Origin: Anomaloglossus baeobatrachus
Lineage: Eukaryota; Chordata; Amphibia; Anura; Aromobatidae
Assembly (NCBI RefSeq): GCF_048569485.1
Contig: NW_027442067.1
Coordinates: 124,001-188,000 of the forward strand
Length of the DNA: 64,000 bases
Reading direction: 5' to 3'
Under the pieces are notes generated by a model, which searched no databases, was not told where the DNA came from, and saw only the letters and a program-made list of their open reading frames with translations. Position 1 is the first letter of the stretch, and every line of letters begins with the position of its first letter. A program made the position numbers and the translations under genes. Below are positions 33,782-45,827 of the stretch, piece by piece.

Positions 33782-33833
33782 ATCGCTTCTCGGCCTTTTG
33801 GCTAAGATCAAGTGTAGTATCTGTTCTTATCAG
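33782..33833 (+). pseudogene. RNU2: U2 5' fragment (nt 1-52) before Keno copy C
   Basis: This holds stem-loop I, GTAGTA and the first target-site copy ATCTGTTCTTATCAG (33819-33833), with the U2 promoter intact upstream. Transcription from this promoter would enter Keno C in the sense direction. Confidence 0.95.
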
Positions 33834-34070
33834 AACAAACTGAGCTAGCTACACTTGACGAGATACGATCAGGGAGACAAGCTCCGAAGCCCAGCCGAGA
33901 CCGAAAGAGGGAGATCGGACGGAAGAAGAGCTTGGCAGAAAGAAGCAAGAAGACGAAGGCTCGGAGAAGACTTGGGGAGACCAGAGGAACTTCGAGGAGG
34001 AACACAGCGGGAGAAGACACCCGGAGAAGAATCCAAGATCCAGCTCCGGGAACTCAAGCAGGAACCAGCC

Positions 34071-35615
34071 ATGGCAAGCAAGCCAGAGAAGGCAGCCAGG
34101 AAGGCTCAGGACCCAGGGACCTCCAGGAAGGCTCATCCAGAGGCTTCTTCGGCCCAAGAGGCCCCTACCTCCGACGCCAGCCAGCCGGAGGGAGCCCGGA
34201 CGCCGCCTGAAAAGGCTCCAACCCTGGAGCCTTGGATGCGGCAGACGGTCGCCCTGAAGCTAAAGGCGGTGGATGGTAGGTTGCCGGACATGTCCAGCGA
34301 CGTGTTCTGCAAGAAGATGATTCTGGATCAGGGCTTCTCCAGGGCGGAAACCCTGAGTGTCCAGACCTTCATGACTGGCATTTTTCTGGTAACCTTTGCC
34401 ACGGTGAATGCCTGCAGGAGATACTGGGAGGCGATGAACGCAGCGATGCCGGACTCCCCTTTTCATTCTTTTTTAGGATCCTGTCCTATACAGAGGGATG
34501 AGAAGAGGATCACGGTCTCCATGCGGAACCCGCACACCCCAGGAAGAGACATCTCCACGTTCCTGGGACGTCTCTGCACAGTGGTGAGGGAGCCATCCCA
34601 CATCCTTAACGGCAACGGATTCTGGACGGGTAAGTGGTCAGTAACCGTTCGACTCTACAGGGAACCAGCATCCGAGGATGGTCTCCAGCACCTGCCCCCG
34701 ACATTCTCTCTGGGAAACTCCTATGGTCTCATCTACTACCCGGACATGCCACACAACTGCAGGAAATGTGGCGGGAAAGGGCATTCGATGAAGACCTGCA
34801 AGGAGGACGCCTGCAGGGTTTGCCGGGTGACAGGACACAGCTCCAAGGACTGCCCAAAGAAGAAGACTTGCAACCTATGTGGACAGGCGGACCACCTTTA
34901 CAAGGACTGCCCACAGCGGGAGAAATCCTGGGCAAGGGTTGCCGCGGCGACCCAGTATCGGGTAGTCACAGCTTCGTCGACCAAGGCAGCTACGACCAAG
35001 GCCACAGAGGCCAAGGACAAGGCGGCCAAGAACCCGGCGACCGTGGCTCCAGCCGATGCCCCAGCAGCCACGGAGTCCAGGGAAAAGAAGGGTAAGAAAA
35101 CTGCTGCCCCCTCCCTGGTCCCCCCCCCTGTCACCCCTGTCCAAACCCCTCCCCCCCCGGCCAACCCTACTGAGGATTCCACTACCTCCACCTCATTTCC
35201 CTACTCCTCAGCTGGTCTCCTCACCCCCCCCCCAAAGCCCACTCTCCCTCCCCAGACCATGAGAGCAGAGGGCCTCAGCACTCTTGCACTTTTCACCGAG
35301 GAGGATTTTCCAGCTCTTGTCTCCTCAGGTACAGGCCAAAGGAAAAGGAAGGTGGAAGATAGTCCTGTCGCAGAACCTTCCAAGCTGTTCATTGTGGACC
35401 TTAACCCACCCCAGGAAGAGGAGGATGGCCTCCTCCCAGAACCGGACGTGTTGGAGCAGATGGTGGAGTCCCTTGTGGCCGAAGAAGAAATGGAGGAGTC
35501 GGAAGCCACTGAGGCACCATCCCTGCTTGATCAGCTAGCAGAAGAGGGTCTGCTGGAGATACCCTTACCAGCAGGTGCCAAAGAGGAAGAACCGCCCGAC
35601 CGGAGTGGTAACTAA
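34071..35615 (+). CDS. Keno ORF1 protein, copy C
   Basis: This 514-residue protein starts at the ATG in CAGCCATGG context. It has the same three CCHC knuckles at residues 230-280 as copy B and the same Ala/Lys/Pro-rich and acidic C-terminal parts. Against copy B it shows about ten substitutions, for example NSYGL for NSFGL just before the knuckles, and one extra Glu-type codon in the Lys-rich stretch near residue 345. Most changes lie in the low-complexity C-terminal half, while the knuckles are unchanged. It ends 35 bp before ORF2. Confidence 0.88.
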   Translation: MASKPEKAARKAQDPGTSRKAHPEASSAQEAPTSDASQPEGARTPPEKAPTLEPWMRQTVALKLKAVDGRLPDMSSDVFCKKMILDQGFSRAETLSVQTFMTGIFLVTFATVNACRRYWEAMNAAMPDSPFHSFLGSCPIQRDEKRITVSMRNPHTPGRDISTFLGRLCTVVREPSHILNGNGFWTGKWSVTVRLYREPASEDGLQHLPPTFSLGNSYGLIYYPDMPHNCRKCGGKGHSMKTCKEDACRVCRVTGHSSKDCPKKKTCNLCGQADHLYKDCPQREKSWARVAAATQYRVVTASSTKAATTKATEAKDKAAKNPATVAPADAPAATESREKKGKKTAAPSLVPPPVTPVQTPPPPANPTEDSTTSTSFPYSSAGLLTPPPKPTLPPQTMRAEGLSTLALFTEEDFPALVSSGTGQRKRKVEDSPVAEPSKLFIVDLNPPQEEEDGLLPEPDVLEQMVESLVAEEEMEESEATEAPSLLDQLAEEGLLEIPLPAGAKEEEPPDRSGN

Positions 35616-35650
35616 GGCACACCGCCTGCTCTAACTTTCTCTTTCCTCCA

Positions 35651-38600
35651 ATGACTGCTAACATTAACATCTTTTCCATTAATGTTAGGAGCATCAGAGA
35701 CAAGTTCCGACGTCAGACAATTTTTGCGTTCCTTAACACTCAGTCTAGTGATGTATTTTTCCTGCAGGAATGCTCCCTTCCCTCCTCTAGGTCCTTCAAC
35801 CATCTGGCCAGGGAGTGGACCCATGGCCCATCCTACTGGTCTGGCGGGGGCGACTGTAGGTCCGCGGGGGTCGCCGTGCTGATCAGGGGAAGCGCCTTCA
35901 CATTGGACTCTGTTCAGGAAATCGTCTGCGGCAGGTTACTGCTCGTGGATGGCACCTGGGCGGGAGAACCTGTCAGGTTCATCAATGTGTATGCTTCTCC
36001 TGTGAAGAGCGATCGACTGGAGCTCCTCCAAGCCCTGCGCCCTCAGCTCGCTACCGCCAGGACGGTAGTGATGGCCGGGGATTTCAACTGCCCGATTGAG
36101 GAGGATGGACGCAGTTCTGGAACGGCTGCCAAGTTGGACGTCACATCCAAACTGCTCATTGAGATGGTGACCGAAGCCTCTCTTGTGGACGTTGTTGGCT
36201 CCATCGGACACGGATCCGTGAACTATTCATGGTGCCGATCCGATGGCTCGCTGCGTTCCAGGATTGACTTTGTGTTTACCTCTCGGGCGGTTGGGCGGAG
36301 TGGGCACTCGATGGTCCCCTGCTTCTTCTCTGACCACAGAGCCATTCACTTTCAAGGTGTGCTGGGCCATGGCTTCCCCATTGGCCCGGGCTCCTGGAAG
36401 CTGAACTGCTCTCTGCTGGAAAAGGGTGAGATTCTGGAGGAGCTTAGAGCTGCCTACTCCACGTGGCGGGCCTACAAGGCGGGCTTCCAGTCTGTTTCTG
36501 ACTGGTGGGAATACGTTAAACTCGAGTTCCGTTTCTTCTTTCAGGCAAAGAGTCAACAACAGGCGTGTCTGAAGAGGAGGGACTTCAGGAGACTCCAGCG
36601 TGAGCTGCGTTCCCTGCAGGACCTTCTTCGATGCGGCTGGGACGTGAGAGAGGAGCTGGAGGAGACTAAGAGGAGCCTGAAAAGGCACTTCGAGGAGGAG
36701 TCCGAGCGAATTGTCTTCCGTTCCAAAGTGGAGAACCTGGAGAAGGGTGAGAAATGTAACTCGTTCTTTTTCAGGAAACTCCACGCCGGTCACACGCCCA
36801 TGAATGAACTACGAGACGAGAGTGGAAACATGCGACGCGGGAAAGAGAACGTGATGAAGGTCGTCAGCGACTTCTACAGCGAACTCTACGCCCGCAAGAC
36901 TACTGACCCCGAGGCCGCCGATAAGTTCCTGTCAGGTATCACTAACCATCTTGACCCTGCAGACGCGGCGGCCATGGATGTTCCTCTGACGGTGGACGAG
37001 CTGCTCTCGGCCGCCAAATCCTTTAGTTCTGGCAGGACACCGGGCAGTGACGGCCTCCCAGCAGAGCTCTATGTAGCGCTGGGGGACCTAATCTGTCCGG
37101 ACCTGTTAGGGCTGTATGAGGAGATGGTGGTGGAGGGCAGAATGCCTCCATCTCTGAGGGAAGGAATGGTCACGATCCTGTACAAGCGTAAAGGAGAGAG
37201 GTGCGACCTGAAGAATTGGCGTCCCATCACCCTTCTGAACGTCGACTACAAGATCCTGGCCAAGACGATGGCAACGAGATTGAAGACTGTTATCGGACGG
37301 ATCATCCACCCGGATCAGACCTGCGGCATCCCCGGACGTCGCATCGCAGACAGCCTGGCTCTCATGCGGGACACGGTCGAGTACATCAAAGCCCGCCGGG
37401 TGCACGCAGCCCTGATCTCGTTGGATCAGGAAAAGGCCTTCGACCGTGTTTCCCATGAGTTCCTGGGCAAAGCTCTGCACAGGTTAGGTTTGGGTAACAT
37501 GTTTTGCTTGTATGTCCAACTAATGTATTTTGATATTCACAGCTCGGTATTGGTGAACGGCTGGAAGACTGACCCCTTCCCGGTCCTCTCAGGGGTCAGA
37601 CAAGGCTGTCCTCTGTCACCTCTTCTTTTTGTTTGTGTTATAGAACTCTTTGCAGAGGCTATCCGGCGGAATGGAGAGATCAGAGGGATCACCGCACCAG
37701 GACCAGAACGCTTCGAGGTCAAGTGCTCGCTCTACATGGACGACGTGACCGTCTTCTGCGCGGACCGGCGCTCAGTCGACACCCTCGTCCAGACCTGTGA
37801 GACCTTCGGACGGGCTTCGGGAGCCAAAGTCAACTGCGGGAAGTCGGAAGCCATGCTCTTCGGGGACTGGCAGCCGGCCTCTTCCGCCCCCTTCCCTTTC
37901 AGCATCCAGCCGGATTTCATCAAGGTTCTTGGAGTCTGGTTCGGGAAGGAAGGAGCAGCCCTCAAGTCCTGGGAGGAACGCTTGACCAAGATCACCCAAC
38001 GGATCGGTCTGTGGAGCCTCAGACGCCTCACCTGTGAGGGCAAAGCACTGGTCCTGCGTAACGAGGTACTGCCCGTGCTGCAGTACACGGCCCAGGCCTG
38101 GCCCCCCCTTGCCACCGTGTGCAGGGCCATTACCAGGACGGTGTTTCGTTTTGTCTGGGGATCCAAGATGGACAGAGTAAAGCGGAGCATCATGTACAAG
38201 GATCCTCGCAAGGGTGGGAAGGGCGTACCCGATATCCCCACCCTCCTGCGATCCTCCTTCGTATGTGACTGCGTTCGCCGAACTCTGCGAGTCAAGAGAG
38301 GTTCCGCGGGTGGGTCCATGTCTCGCTTCTTCCTGCTCCCCCTTTGGAGACGGTTAGGCTGGGACAAGTGGGACAGCTCCTTCCCCTACAACTGGACGGC
38401 GCCATGGTTCTACGGAGACGTGGTTCGGTTTGTGAGGGAACACCAACTGGAGGGACTCAAGCCTGATTTGTGGAAGCCAAAGACTATCCACAAACTCATC
38501 AGAGCCAAGGACGAAATGGAGAACATTCCAGGACTTCATCACGACACACTGGAGACTGTTTGGACAAACGTGTCATCGGCTGGATTGACCAACGGGCACA

Positions 38601-39040
38601 AGGACTTGTCATGGATGGCGATACAGGGCGGACTGCCCGTCCGGTCATTCATGCACGCCCGGAACCTGTGCAAAACCCGGTACTGCCCAAGGTGCCCCTT
38701 CGTGGAGGAAACATCGCTGCACGCCTTTTGGGACTGCCGTTTCGCACAGCGCCTGTTGGTTGCCCTGGAGGATGACCTGAGGAACTCCGTCCCCAGAGGG
38801 AGCCTATCGTACCATTCCGTACTTTATGGACTCTTCCCTGGGACTCACACCGTTGGAGCCATCCAGGAGGCTTGGCGCCTTATGAACTGCTTTAAGGACG
38901 CTATATGGGTCGCCAGGAACCGGCTCATCTTGAAGAGGGAGAGGATGTCTATCCAGGATTGCCGCAGGCTGACCCACAGCCTGCTCAGAGACTATTCCAT
39001 CATGGACAGTCCGGACGACAGCGCCGAGGAGGAGGTTTAG
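35651..39040 (+). CDS. Keno ORF2 polyprotein, copy C (APE endonuclease + reverse transcriptase)
   Basis: This is 1129 residues, the same length as copy B, with all endonuclease (E40, D144, N146, D206, D228, H229) and reverse transcriptase (D592, YMDD 695-698) residues present and the C-terminal CCHC intact. I see four amino-acid differences from B: Ile for Thr at 7, Cys for Gly in QQACLKRR of the linker, Asn for Ser in DESGN, and Thr for Ile in CRRLTHS near the C-terminus. None falls in a catalytic motif. So few changes imply recent common ancestry with B. Confidence 0.93.
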   Translation: MTANINIFSINVRSIRDKFRRQTIFAFLNTQSSDVFFLQECSLPSSRSFNHLAREWTHGPSYWSGGGDCRSAGVAVLIRGSAFTLDSVQEIVCGRLLLVDGTWAGEPVRFINVYASPVKSDRLELLQALRPQLATARTVVMAGDFNCPIEEDGRSSGTAAKLDVTSKLLIEMVTEASLVDVVGSIGHGSVNYSWCRSDGSLRSRIDFVFTSRAVGRSGHSMVPCFFSDHRAIHFQGVLGHGFPIGPGSWKLNCSLLEKGEILEELRAAYSTWRAYKAGFQSVSDWWEYVKLEFRFFFQAKSQQQACLKRRDFRRLQRELRSLQDLLRCGWDVREELEETKRSLKRHFEEESERIVFRSKVENLEKGEKCNSFFFRKLHAGHTPMNELRDESGNMRRGKENVMKVVSDFYSELYARKTTDPEAADKFLSGITNHLDPADAAAMDVPLTVDELLSAAKSFSSGRTPGSDGLPAELYVALGDLICPDLLGLYEEMVVEGRMPPSLREGMVTILYKRKGERCDLKNWRPITLLNVDYKILAKTMATRLKTVIGRIIHPDQTCGIPGRRIADSLALMRDTVEYIKARRVHAALISLDQEKAFDRVSHEFLGKALHRLGLGNMFCLYVQLMYFDIHSSVLVNGWKTDPFPVLSGVRQGCPLSPLLFVCVIELFAEAIRRNGEIRGITAPGPERFEVKCSLYMDDVTVFCADRRSVDTLVQTCETFGRASGAKVNCGKSEAMLFGDWQPASSAPFPFSIQPDFIKVLGVWFGKEGAALKSWEERLTKITQRIGLWSLRRLTCEGKALVLRNEVLPVLQYTAQAWPPLATVCRAITRTVFRFVWGSKMDRVKRSIMYKDPRKGGKGVPDIPTLLRSSFVCDCVRRTLRVKRGSAGGSMSRFFLLPLWRRLGWDKWDSSFPYNWTAPWFYGDVVRFVREHQLEGLKPDLWKPKTIHKLIRAKDEMENIPGLHHDTLETVWTNVSSAGLTNGHKDLSWMAIQGGLPVRSFMHARNLCKTRYCPRCPFVEETSLHAFWDCRFAQRLLVALEDDLRNSVPRGSLSYHSVLYGLFPGTHTVGAIQEAWRLMNCFKDAIWVARNRLILKRERMSIQDCRRLTHSLLRDYSIMDSPDDSAEEEV

Positions 39041-39365
39041 ACCTCTTCCATGCCCCCTCCCTCCTTTTCCCGTTATGTGCGTCTTTCAATAAAGCTTCGG
39101 GCCTGTGATTTCCCCACCCTATCCCCCTTTTCCCCTACCCCCATCCCCCAATCGCCGGTTCGTCGTTATTTATTGTCTAACTTTTTCTTTCAGCTTGAGT
39201 GTTATGGATAAGCATAGGAGGGTGATGTATAGTTTAGTGCGTCGTACTCTATGGCTATGTAAGAAGGATTGTATAGTTCTGTGTGTACGGGGCTGCGGCA
39301 CTGTACACGGTTTGTTACCTTTTTGTGAGTAGTGCATGATAATAAAGATGCTGTTAAATCAAAAA

Positions 39366-39515
39366 ATCTGTTCTTATCAGTTTAATATCTGATACGTCCC
39401 CTATCTGGGGACCATATATTAAATGGATTTTTAGAACAGGGAGATGGAAAAAGAGCTTGCTCTGTCCACTCCACGCATTGACCTGGTATTGCAGTACCTC
39501 CAGGAACGGTGCACC
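39366..39515 (+). pseudogene. RNU2: U2 3' fragment (nt 38-187) after Keno copy C
   Basis: It begins with the second target-site copy. The following spacer 39516-40906 carries G to A at 40099, a change otherwise seen only in the spacer after N4 (51949). Confidence 0.95.
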
Positions 39516-40906
39516 CCTTCTTAACCCAGTTTCCAAAAGCAGAACTCAATTCACCTGATTCATATTAGCCCGATTTAATGAATTGGAAGAAAGCATACGT
39601 CTTCATATGCACCTCAATTTGGCCCATTCACTTTTCACACTTCCTCCTTTTGTTTTTTATCTTTCACACTTTTGACTTTCTTTATTCATCCAAATAGCAA
39701 ACTCATCACCACTCAACCTGACCAACTCGGCTATGTCCCCGTGCTGCAGTTCTCTGTCTTATCTAGATCATTTGCAATTGAATGGAATAGATCCCTTTTG
39801 GACAAAGTGGATTCACCTGCTGCTGCAGTGACCACAGGTGTGATAACATCTAGAATTGGCATCTGGTGCGATCTCTCCGCTTCCACTCCAAAGAAAGTTA
39901 CCTGTTTATTCCTATCATGCATTGGTTTTTGGGGTTTTCTTTGAGTAATGATGATCTCTTTAGTAGTCTGTTGGCGCCCTCTCCTGGAGGAATAGTTTGC
40001 TTGCTCTTGGACATTCTAAAAGAGAGGTCATGATAGACATTGAGCTTCTGAGCTCAATTGGGGACAGTCATGGGTGATGAATGTTTGCAACCTACTGCAA
40101 AGCCTCATACCGCAATATAAGGAACGTCAAATACTAAGAAAGGGCGGCCTATGAAAGAATTACTACTTTCAATAAGTACACTTAAACGGCTAATTGGGAA
40201 TAGAAAAACTGTAAAAAGCCCTCTGAGAAAGCCCCCCTCTAACCTTTGATAGTAAGCTTTTCTGTAGTCTGCCTGTTGATGTATTTTCCGTTTGAACTGT
40301 GCACAACATGAAGAGACGGAACACTGGCGGCTTGTCACAATGCCCCCCGATGACATCACAATAGCGCTGCTGCCTAGAAAACAAGCTGCGCAGAAGAAGT
40401 TGTTCTTTGGGTGGGAGGGTGGGCTAGTGGAAGGAGGGGGCAATCTCTTTTTTTCCCGGGTGGTAGGGGGATGACAGGAGAAGGGAAGCGGGTGGTGAGA
40501 AAGGTACAGAGGGCAGGGTTTGGGGGCTGGGAAGGAAAGGGAAAAGATTAGGGTTTGGGGATGATGAAAGGGCTTTCTACGGGTAAGGATGGCAAAGGGT
40601 GGCAGTGACGGAAAGTCAGGCAACCTGTCCTGTCCGTCTTTTTGTATCGTGAATTGGAAAGACTGCAAGGGGGAGGGGAGTTGCTTGCGCCCTAAAGGAG
40701 GAGTTATTCAGATTCATTGCAGTGGGCGGCGGCTGCAAAACGCACCATTCTTCTTGTTTTGGCTCTGCAAAGCAGCCTTTTCAAGGGTTGGCTTGGGTGA
40801 CAAAATGTCTTGTGTAGGCGTGGGTTTGTCTCCCTCTCGCTCTCTCTCCCTAAGATGTGTCCGGCATAGGCCAGGGTGCCACTCGAGGCCCAAACCAATT
40901 CTGGTT

Positions 40907-41093
40907 ATCGCTTCTCGGCCTTTTGGCTAAGATCAAGTGTAGTATCTGTTCTTATCAGTTTAATATCTGATACGTCCCCTATCTGGGGACCATATATTAA
41001 ATGGATTTTTAGAACAGGGAGATGGAAAAAGAGCTTGCTCTGTCCACTCCACGCATTGACCTGGTATTGCAGTACCTCCAGGAACGGTGCACC
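40907..41093 (+). ncRNA. RNU2: U2 snRNA gene, intact
   Basis: Same as the reference copy; standard spacer 41094-42484. Confidence 0.97.
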
Positions 41094-42484
41094 CCTTCTT
41101 AACCCAGTTTCCAAAAGCAGAACTCAATTCACCTGATTCATATTAGCCCGATTTAATGAATTGGAAGAAAGCATACGTCTTCATATGCACCTCAATTTGG
41201 CCCATTCACTTTTCACACTTCCTCCTTTTGTTTTTTATCTTTCACACTTTTGACTTTCTTTATTCATCCAAATAGCAAACTCATCACCACTCAACCTGAC
41301 CAACTCGGCTATGTCCCCGTGCTGCAGTTCTCTGTCTTATCTAGATCATTTGCAATTGAATGGAATAGATCCCTTTTGGACAAAGTGGATTCACCTGCTG
41401 CTGCAGTGACCACAGGTGTGATAACATCTAGAATTGGCATCTGGTGCGATCTCTCCGCTTCCACTCCAAAGAAAGTTACCTGTTTATTCCTATCATGCAT
41501 TGGTTTTTGGGGTTTTCTTTGAGTAATGATGATCTCTTTAGTAGTCTGTTGGCGCCCTCTCCTGGAGGAATAGTTTGCTTGCTCTTGGACATTCTAAAAG
41601 AGAGGTCATGATAGACATTGAGCTTCTGAGCTCAATTGGGGACAGTCATGGGTGATGAATGTTTGCAACCTACTGCGAAGCCTCATACCGCAATATAAGG
41701 AACGTCAAATACTAAGAAAGGGCGGCCTATGAAAGAATTACTACTTTCAATAAGTACACTTAAACGGCTAATTGGGAATAGAAAAACTGTAAAAAGCCCT
41801 CTGAGAAAGCCCCCCTCTAACCTTTGATAGTAAGCTTTTCTGTAGTCTGCCTGTTGATGTATTTTCCGTTTGAACTGTGCACAACATGAAGAGACGGAAC
41901 ACTGGCGGCTTGTCACAATGCCCCCCGATGACATCACAATAGCGCTGCTGCCTAGAAAACAAGCTGCGCAGAAGAAGTTGTTCTTTGGGTGGGAGGGTGG
42001 GCTAGTGGAAGGAGGGGGCAATCTCTTTTTTTCCCGGGTGGTAGGGGGATGACAGGAGAAGGGAAGCGGGTGGTGAGAAAGGTACAGAGGGCAGGGTTTG
42101 GGGGCTGGGAAGGAAAGGGAAAAGATTAGGGTTTGGGGATGATGAAAGGGCTTTCTACGGGTAAGGATGGCAAAGGGTGGCAGTGACGGAAAGTCAGGCA
42201 ACCTGTCCTGTCCGTCTTTTTGTATCGTGAATTGGAAAGACTGCAAGGGGGAGGGGAGTTGCTTGCGCCCTAAAGGAGGAGTTATTCAGATTCATTGCAG
42301 TGGGCGGCGGCTGCAAAACGCACCATTCTTCTTGTTTTGGCTCTGCAAAGCAGCCTTTTCAAGGGTTGGCTTGGGTGACAAAATGTCTTGTGTAGGCGTG
42401 GGTTTGTCTCCCTCTCGCTCTCTCTCCCTAAGATGTGTCCGGCATAGGCCAGGGTGCCACTCGAGGCCCAAACCAATTCTGGTT

Positions 42485-42671
42485 ATCGCTTCTCGGCCTT
42501 TTGGCTAAGATCAAGTGTAGTATCTGTTCTTATCAGTTTAATATCTGATACGTCCCCTATCTGGGGACCATATATTAAATGGATTTTTAGAACAGGGAGA
42601 TGGAAAAAGAGCTTGCTCTGTCCACTCCACGCATTGACCTGGTATTGCAGTACCTCCAGGAACGGTGCACC
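42485..42671 (+). ncRNA. RNU2: U2 snRNA gene, intact
   Basis: Same as the reference copy; standard spacer 42672-44062. Confidence 0.97.
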
Positions 42672-44062
42672 CCTTCTTAACCCAGTTTCCAAAAGCAGAA
42701 CTCAATTCACCTGATTCATATTAGCCCGATTTAATGAATTGGAAGAAAGCATACGTCTTCATATGCACCTCAATTTGGCCCATTCACTTTTCACACTTCC
42801 TCCTTTTGTTTTTTATCTTTCACACTTTTGACTTTCTTTATTCATCCAAATAGCAAACTCATCACCACTCAACCTGACCAACTCGGCTATGTCCCCGTGC
42901 TGCAGTTCTCTGTCTTATCTAGATCATTTGCAATTGAATGGAATAGATCCCTTTTGGACAAAGTGGATTCACCTGCTGCTGCAGTGACCACAGGTGTGAT
43001 AACATCTAGAATTGGCATCTGGTGCGATCTCTCCGCTTCCACTCCAAAGAAAGTTACCTGTTTATTCCTATCATGCATTGGTTTTTGGGGTTTTCTTTGA
43101 GTAATGATGATCTCTTTAGTAGTCTGTTGGCGCCCTCTCCTGGAGGAATAGTTTGCTTGCTCTTGGACATTCTAAAAGAGAGGTCATGATAGACATTGAG
43201 CTTCTGAGCTCAATTGGGGACAGTCATGGGTGATGAATGTTTGCAACCTACTGCGAAGCCTCATACCGCAATATAAGGAACGTCAAATACTAAGAAAGGG
43301 CGGCCTATGAAAGAATTACTACTTTCAATAAGTACACTTAAACGGCTAATTGGGAATAGAAAAACTGTAAAAAGCCCTCTGAGAAAGCCCCCCTCTAACC
43401 TTTGATAGTAAGCTTTTCTGTAGTCTGCCTGTTGATGTATTTTCCGTTTGAACTGTGCACAACATGAAGAGACGGAACACTGGCGGCTTGTCACAATGCC
43501 CCCCGATGACATCACAATAGCGCTGCTGCCTAGAAAACAAGCTGCGCAGAAGAAGTTGTTCTTTGGGTGGGAGGGTGGGCTAGTGGAAGGAGGGGGCAAT
43601 CTCTTTTTTTCCCGGGTGGTAGGGGGATGACAGGAGAAGGGAAGCGGGTGGTGAGAAAGGTACAGAGGGCAGGGTTTGGGGGCTGGGAAGGAAAGGGAAA
43701 AGATTAGGGTTTGGGGATGATGAAAGGGCTTTCTACGGGTAAGGATGGCAAAGGGTGGCAGTGACGGAAAGTCAGGCAACCTGTCCTGTCCGTCTTTTTG
43801 TATCGTGAATTGGAAAGACTGCAAGGGGGAGGGGAGTTGCTTGCGCCCTAAAGGAGGAGTTATTCAGATTCATTGCAGTGGGCGGCGGCTGCAAAACGCA
43901 CCATTCTTCTTGTTTTGGCTCTGCAAAGCAGCCTTTTCAAGGGTTGGCTTGGGTGACAAAATGTCTTGTGTAGGCGTGGGTTTGTCTCCCTCTCGCTCTC
44001 TCTCCCTAAGATGTGTCCGGCATAGGCCAGGGTGCCACTCGAGGCCCAAACCAATTCTGGTT

Positions 44063-44249
44063 ATCGCTTCTCGGCCTTTTGGCTAAGATCAAGTGTAGTA
44101 TCTGTTCTTATCAGTTTAATATCTGATACGTCCCCTATCTGGGGACCATATATTAAATGGATTTTTAGAACAGGGAGATGGAAAAAGAGCTTGCTCTGTC
44201 CACTCCACGCATTGACCTGGTATTGCAGTACCTCCAGGAACGGTGCACC
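44063..44249 (+). ncRNA. RNU2: U2 snRNA gene, intact
   Basis: Same as the reference copy; standard spacer 44250-45640. Confidence 0.97.
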
Positions 44250-45640
44250 CCTTCTTAACCCAGTTTCCAAAAGCAGAACTCAATTCACCTGATTCATATT
44301 AGCCCGATTTAATGAATTGGAAGAAAGCATACGTCTTCATATGCACCTCAATTTGGCCCATTCACTTTTCACACTTCCTCCTTTTGTTTTTTATCTTTCA
44401 CACTTTTGACTTTCTTTATTCATCCAAATAGCAAACTCATCACCACTCAACCTGACCAACTCGGCTATGTCCCCGTGCTGCAGTTCTCTGTCTTATCTAG
44501 ATCATTTGCAATTGAATGGAATAGATCCCTTTTGGACAAAGTGGATTCACCTGCTGCTGCAGTGACCACAGGTGTGATAACATCTAGAATTGGCATCTGG
44601 TGCGATCTCTCCGCTTCCACTCCAAAGAAAGTTACCTGTTTATTCCTATCATGCATTGGTTTTTGGGGTTTTCTTTGAGTAATGATGATCTCTTTAGTAG
44701 TCTGTTGGCGCCCTCTCCTGGAGGAATAGTTTGCTTGCTCTTGGACATTCTAAAAGAGAGGTCATGATAGACATTGAGCTTCTGAGCTCAATTGGGGACA
44801 GTCATGGGTGATGAATGTTTGCAACCTACTGCGAAGCCTCATACCGCAATATAAGGAACGTCAAATACTAAGAAAGGGCGGCCTATGAAAGAATTACTAC
44901 TTTCAATAAGTACACTTAAACGGCTAATTGGGAATAGAAAAACTGTAAAAAGCCCTCTGAGAAAGCCCCCCTCTAACCTTTGATAGTAAGCTTTTCTGTA
45001 GTCTGCCTGTTGATGTATTTTCCGTTTGAACTGTGCACAACATGAAGAGACGGAACACTGGCGGCTTGTCACAATGCCCCCCGATGACATCACAATAGCG
45101 CTGCTGCCTAGAAAACAAGCTGCGCAGAAGAAGTTGTTCTTTGGGTGGGAGGGTGGGCTAGTGGAAGGAGGGGGCAATCTCTTTTTTTCCCGGGTGGTAG
45201 GGGGATGACAGGAGAAGGGAAGCGGGTGGTGAGAAAGGTACAGAGGGCAGGGTTTGGGGGCTGGGAAGGAAAGGGAAAAGATTAGGGTTTGGGGATGATG
45301 AAAGGGCTTTCTACGGGTAAGGATGGCAAAGGGTGGCAGTGACGGAAAGTCAGGCAACCTGTCCTGTCCGTCTTTTTGTATCGTGAATTGGAAAGACTGC
45401 AAGGGGGAGGGGAGTTGCTTGCGCCCTAAAGGAGGAGTTATTCAGATTCATTGCAGTGGGCGGCGGCTGCAAAACGCACCATTCTTCTTGTTTTGGCTCT
45501 GCAAAGCAGCCTTTTCAAGGGTTGGCTTGGGTGACAAAATGTCTTGTGTAGGCGTGGGTTTGTCTCCCTCTCGCTCTCTCTCCCTAAGATGTGTCCGGCA
45601 TAGGCCAGGGTGCCACTCGAGGCCCAAACCAATTCTGGTT

Positions 45641-45827
45641 ATCGCTTCTCGGCCTTTTGGCTAAGATCAAGTGTAGTATCTGTTCTTATCAGTTTAATAT
45701 CTGATACGTCCCCTATCTGGGGACCATATATTAAATGGATTTTTAGAACAGGGAGATGGAAAAAGAGCTTGCTCTGTCCACTCCACGCATTGACCTGGTA
45801 TTGCAGTACCTCCAGGAACGGTGCACC
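45641..45827 (+). ncRNA. RNU2: U2 snRNA gene, intact
   Basis: Same as the reference copy; standard spacer 45828-47218. Confidence 0.97.

Larger units (their letters stand above)
33834..39365 (+). mobile_element. Keno-like U2-specific LINE, copy C, full length (5,532 bp)
   Basis: This has the same architecture as copy B: 5' UTR 33834-34070, ORF1 34071-35615, ORF2 35651-39040, 3' UTR 39041-39365. It is flanked by 15-bp duplications of U2 nt 38-52 (33819-33833 and 39366-39380). It is 3 bp longer than B owing to one extra codon in ORF1. It stands alone in one U2 gene, which gives the clean single-insertion structure against which the A-B tandem can be read. Both frames are open. Confidence 0.92.
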
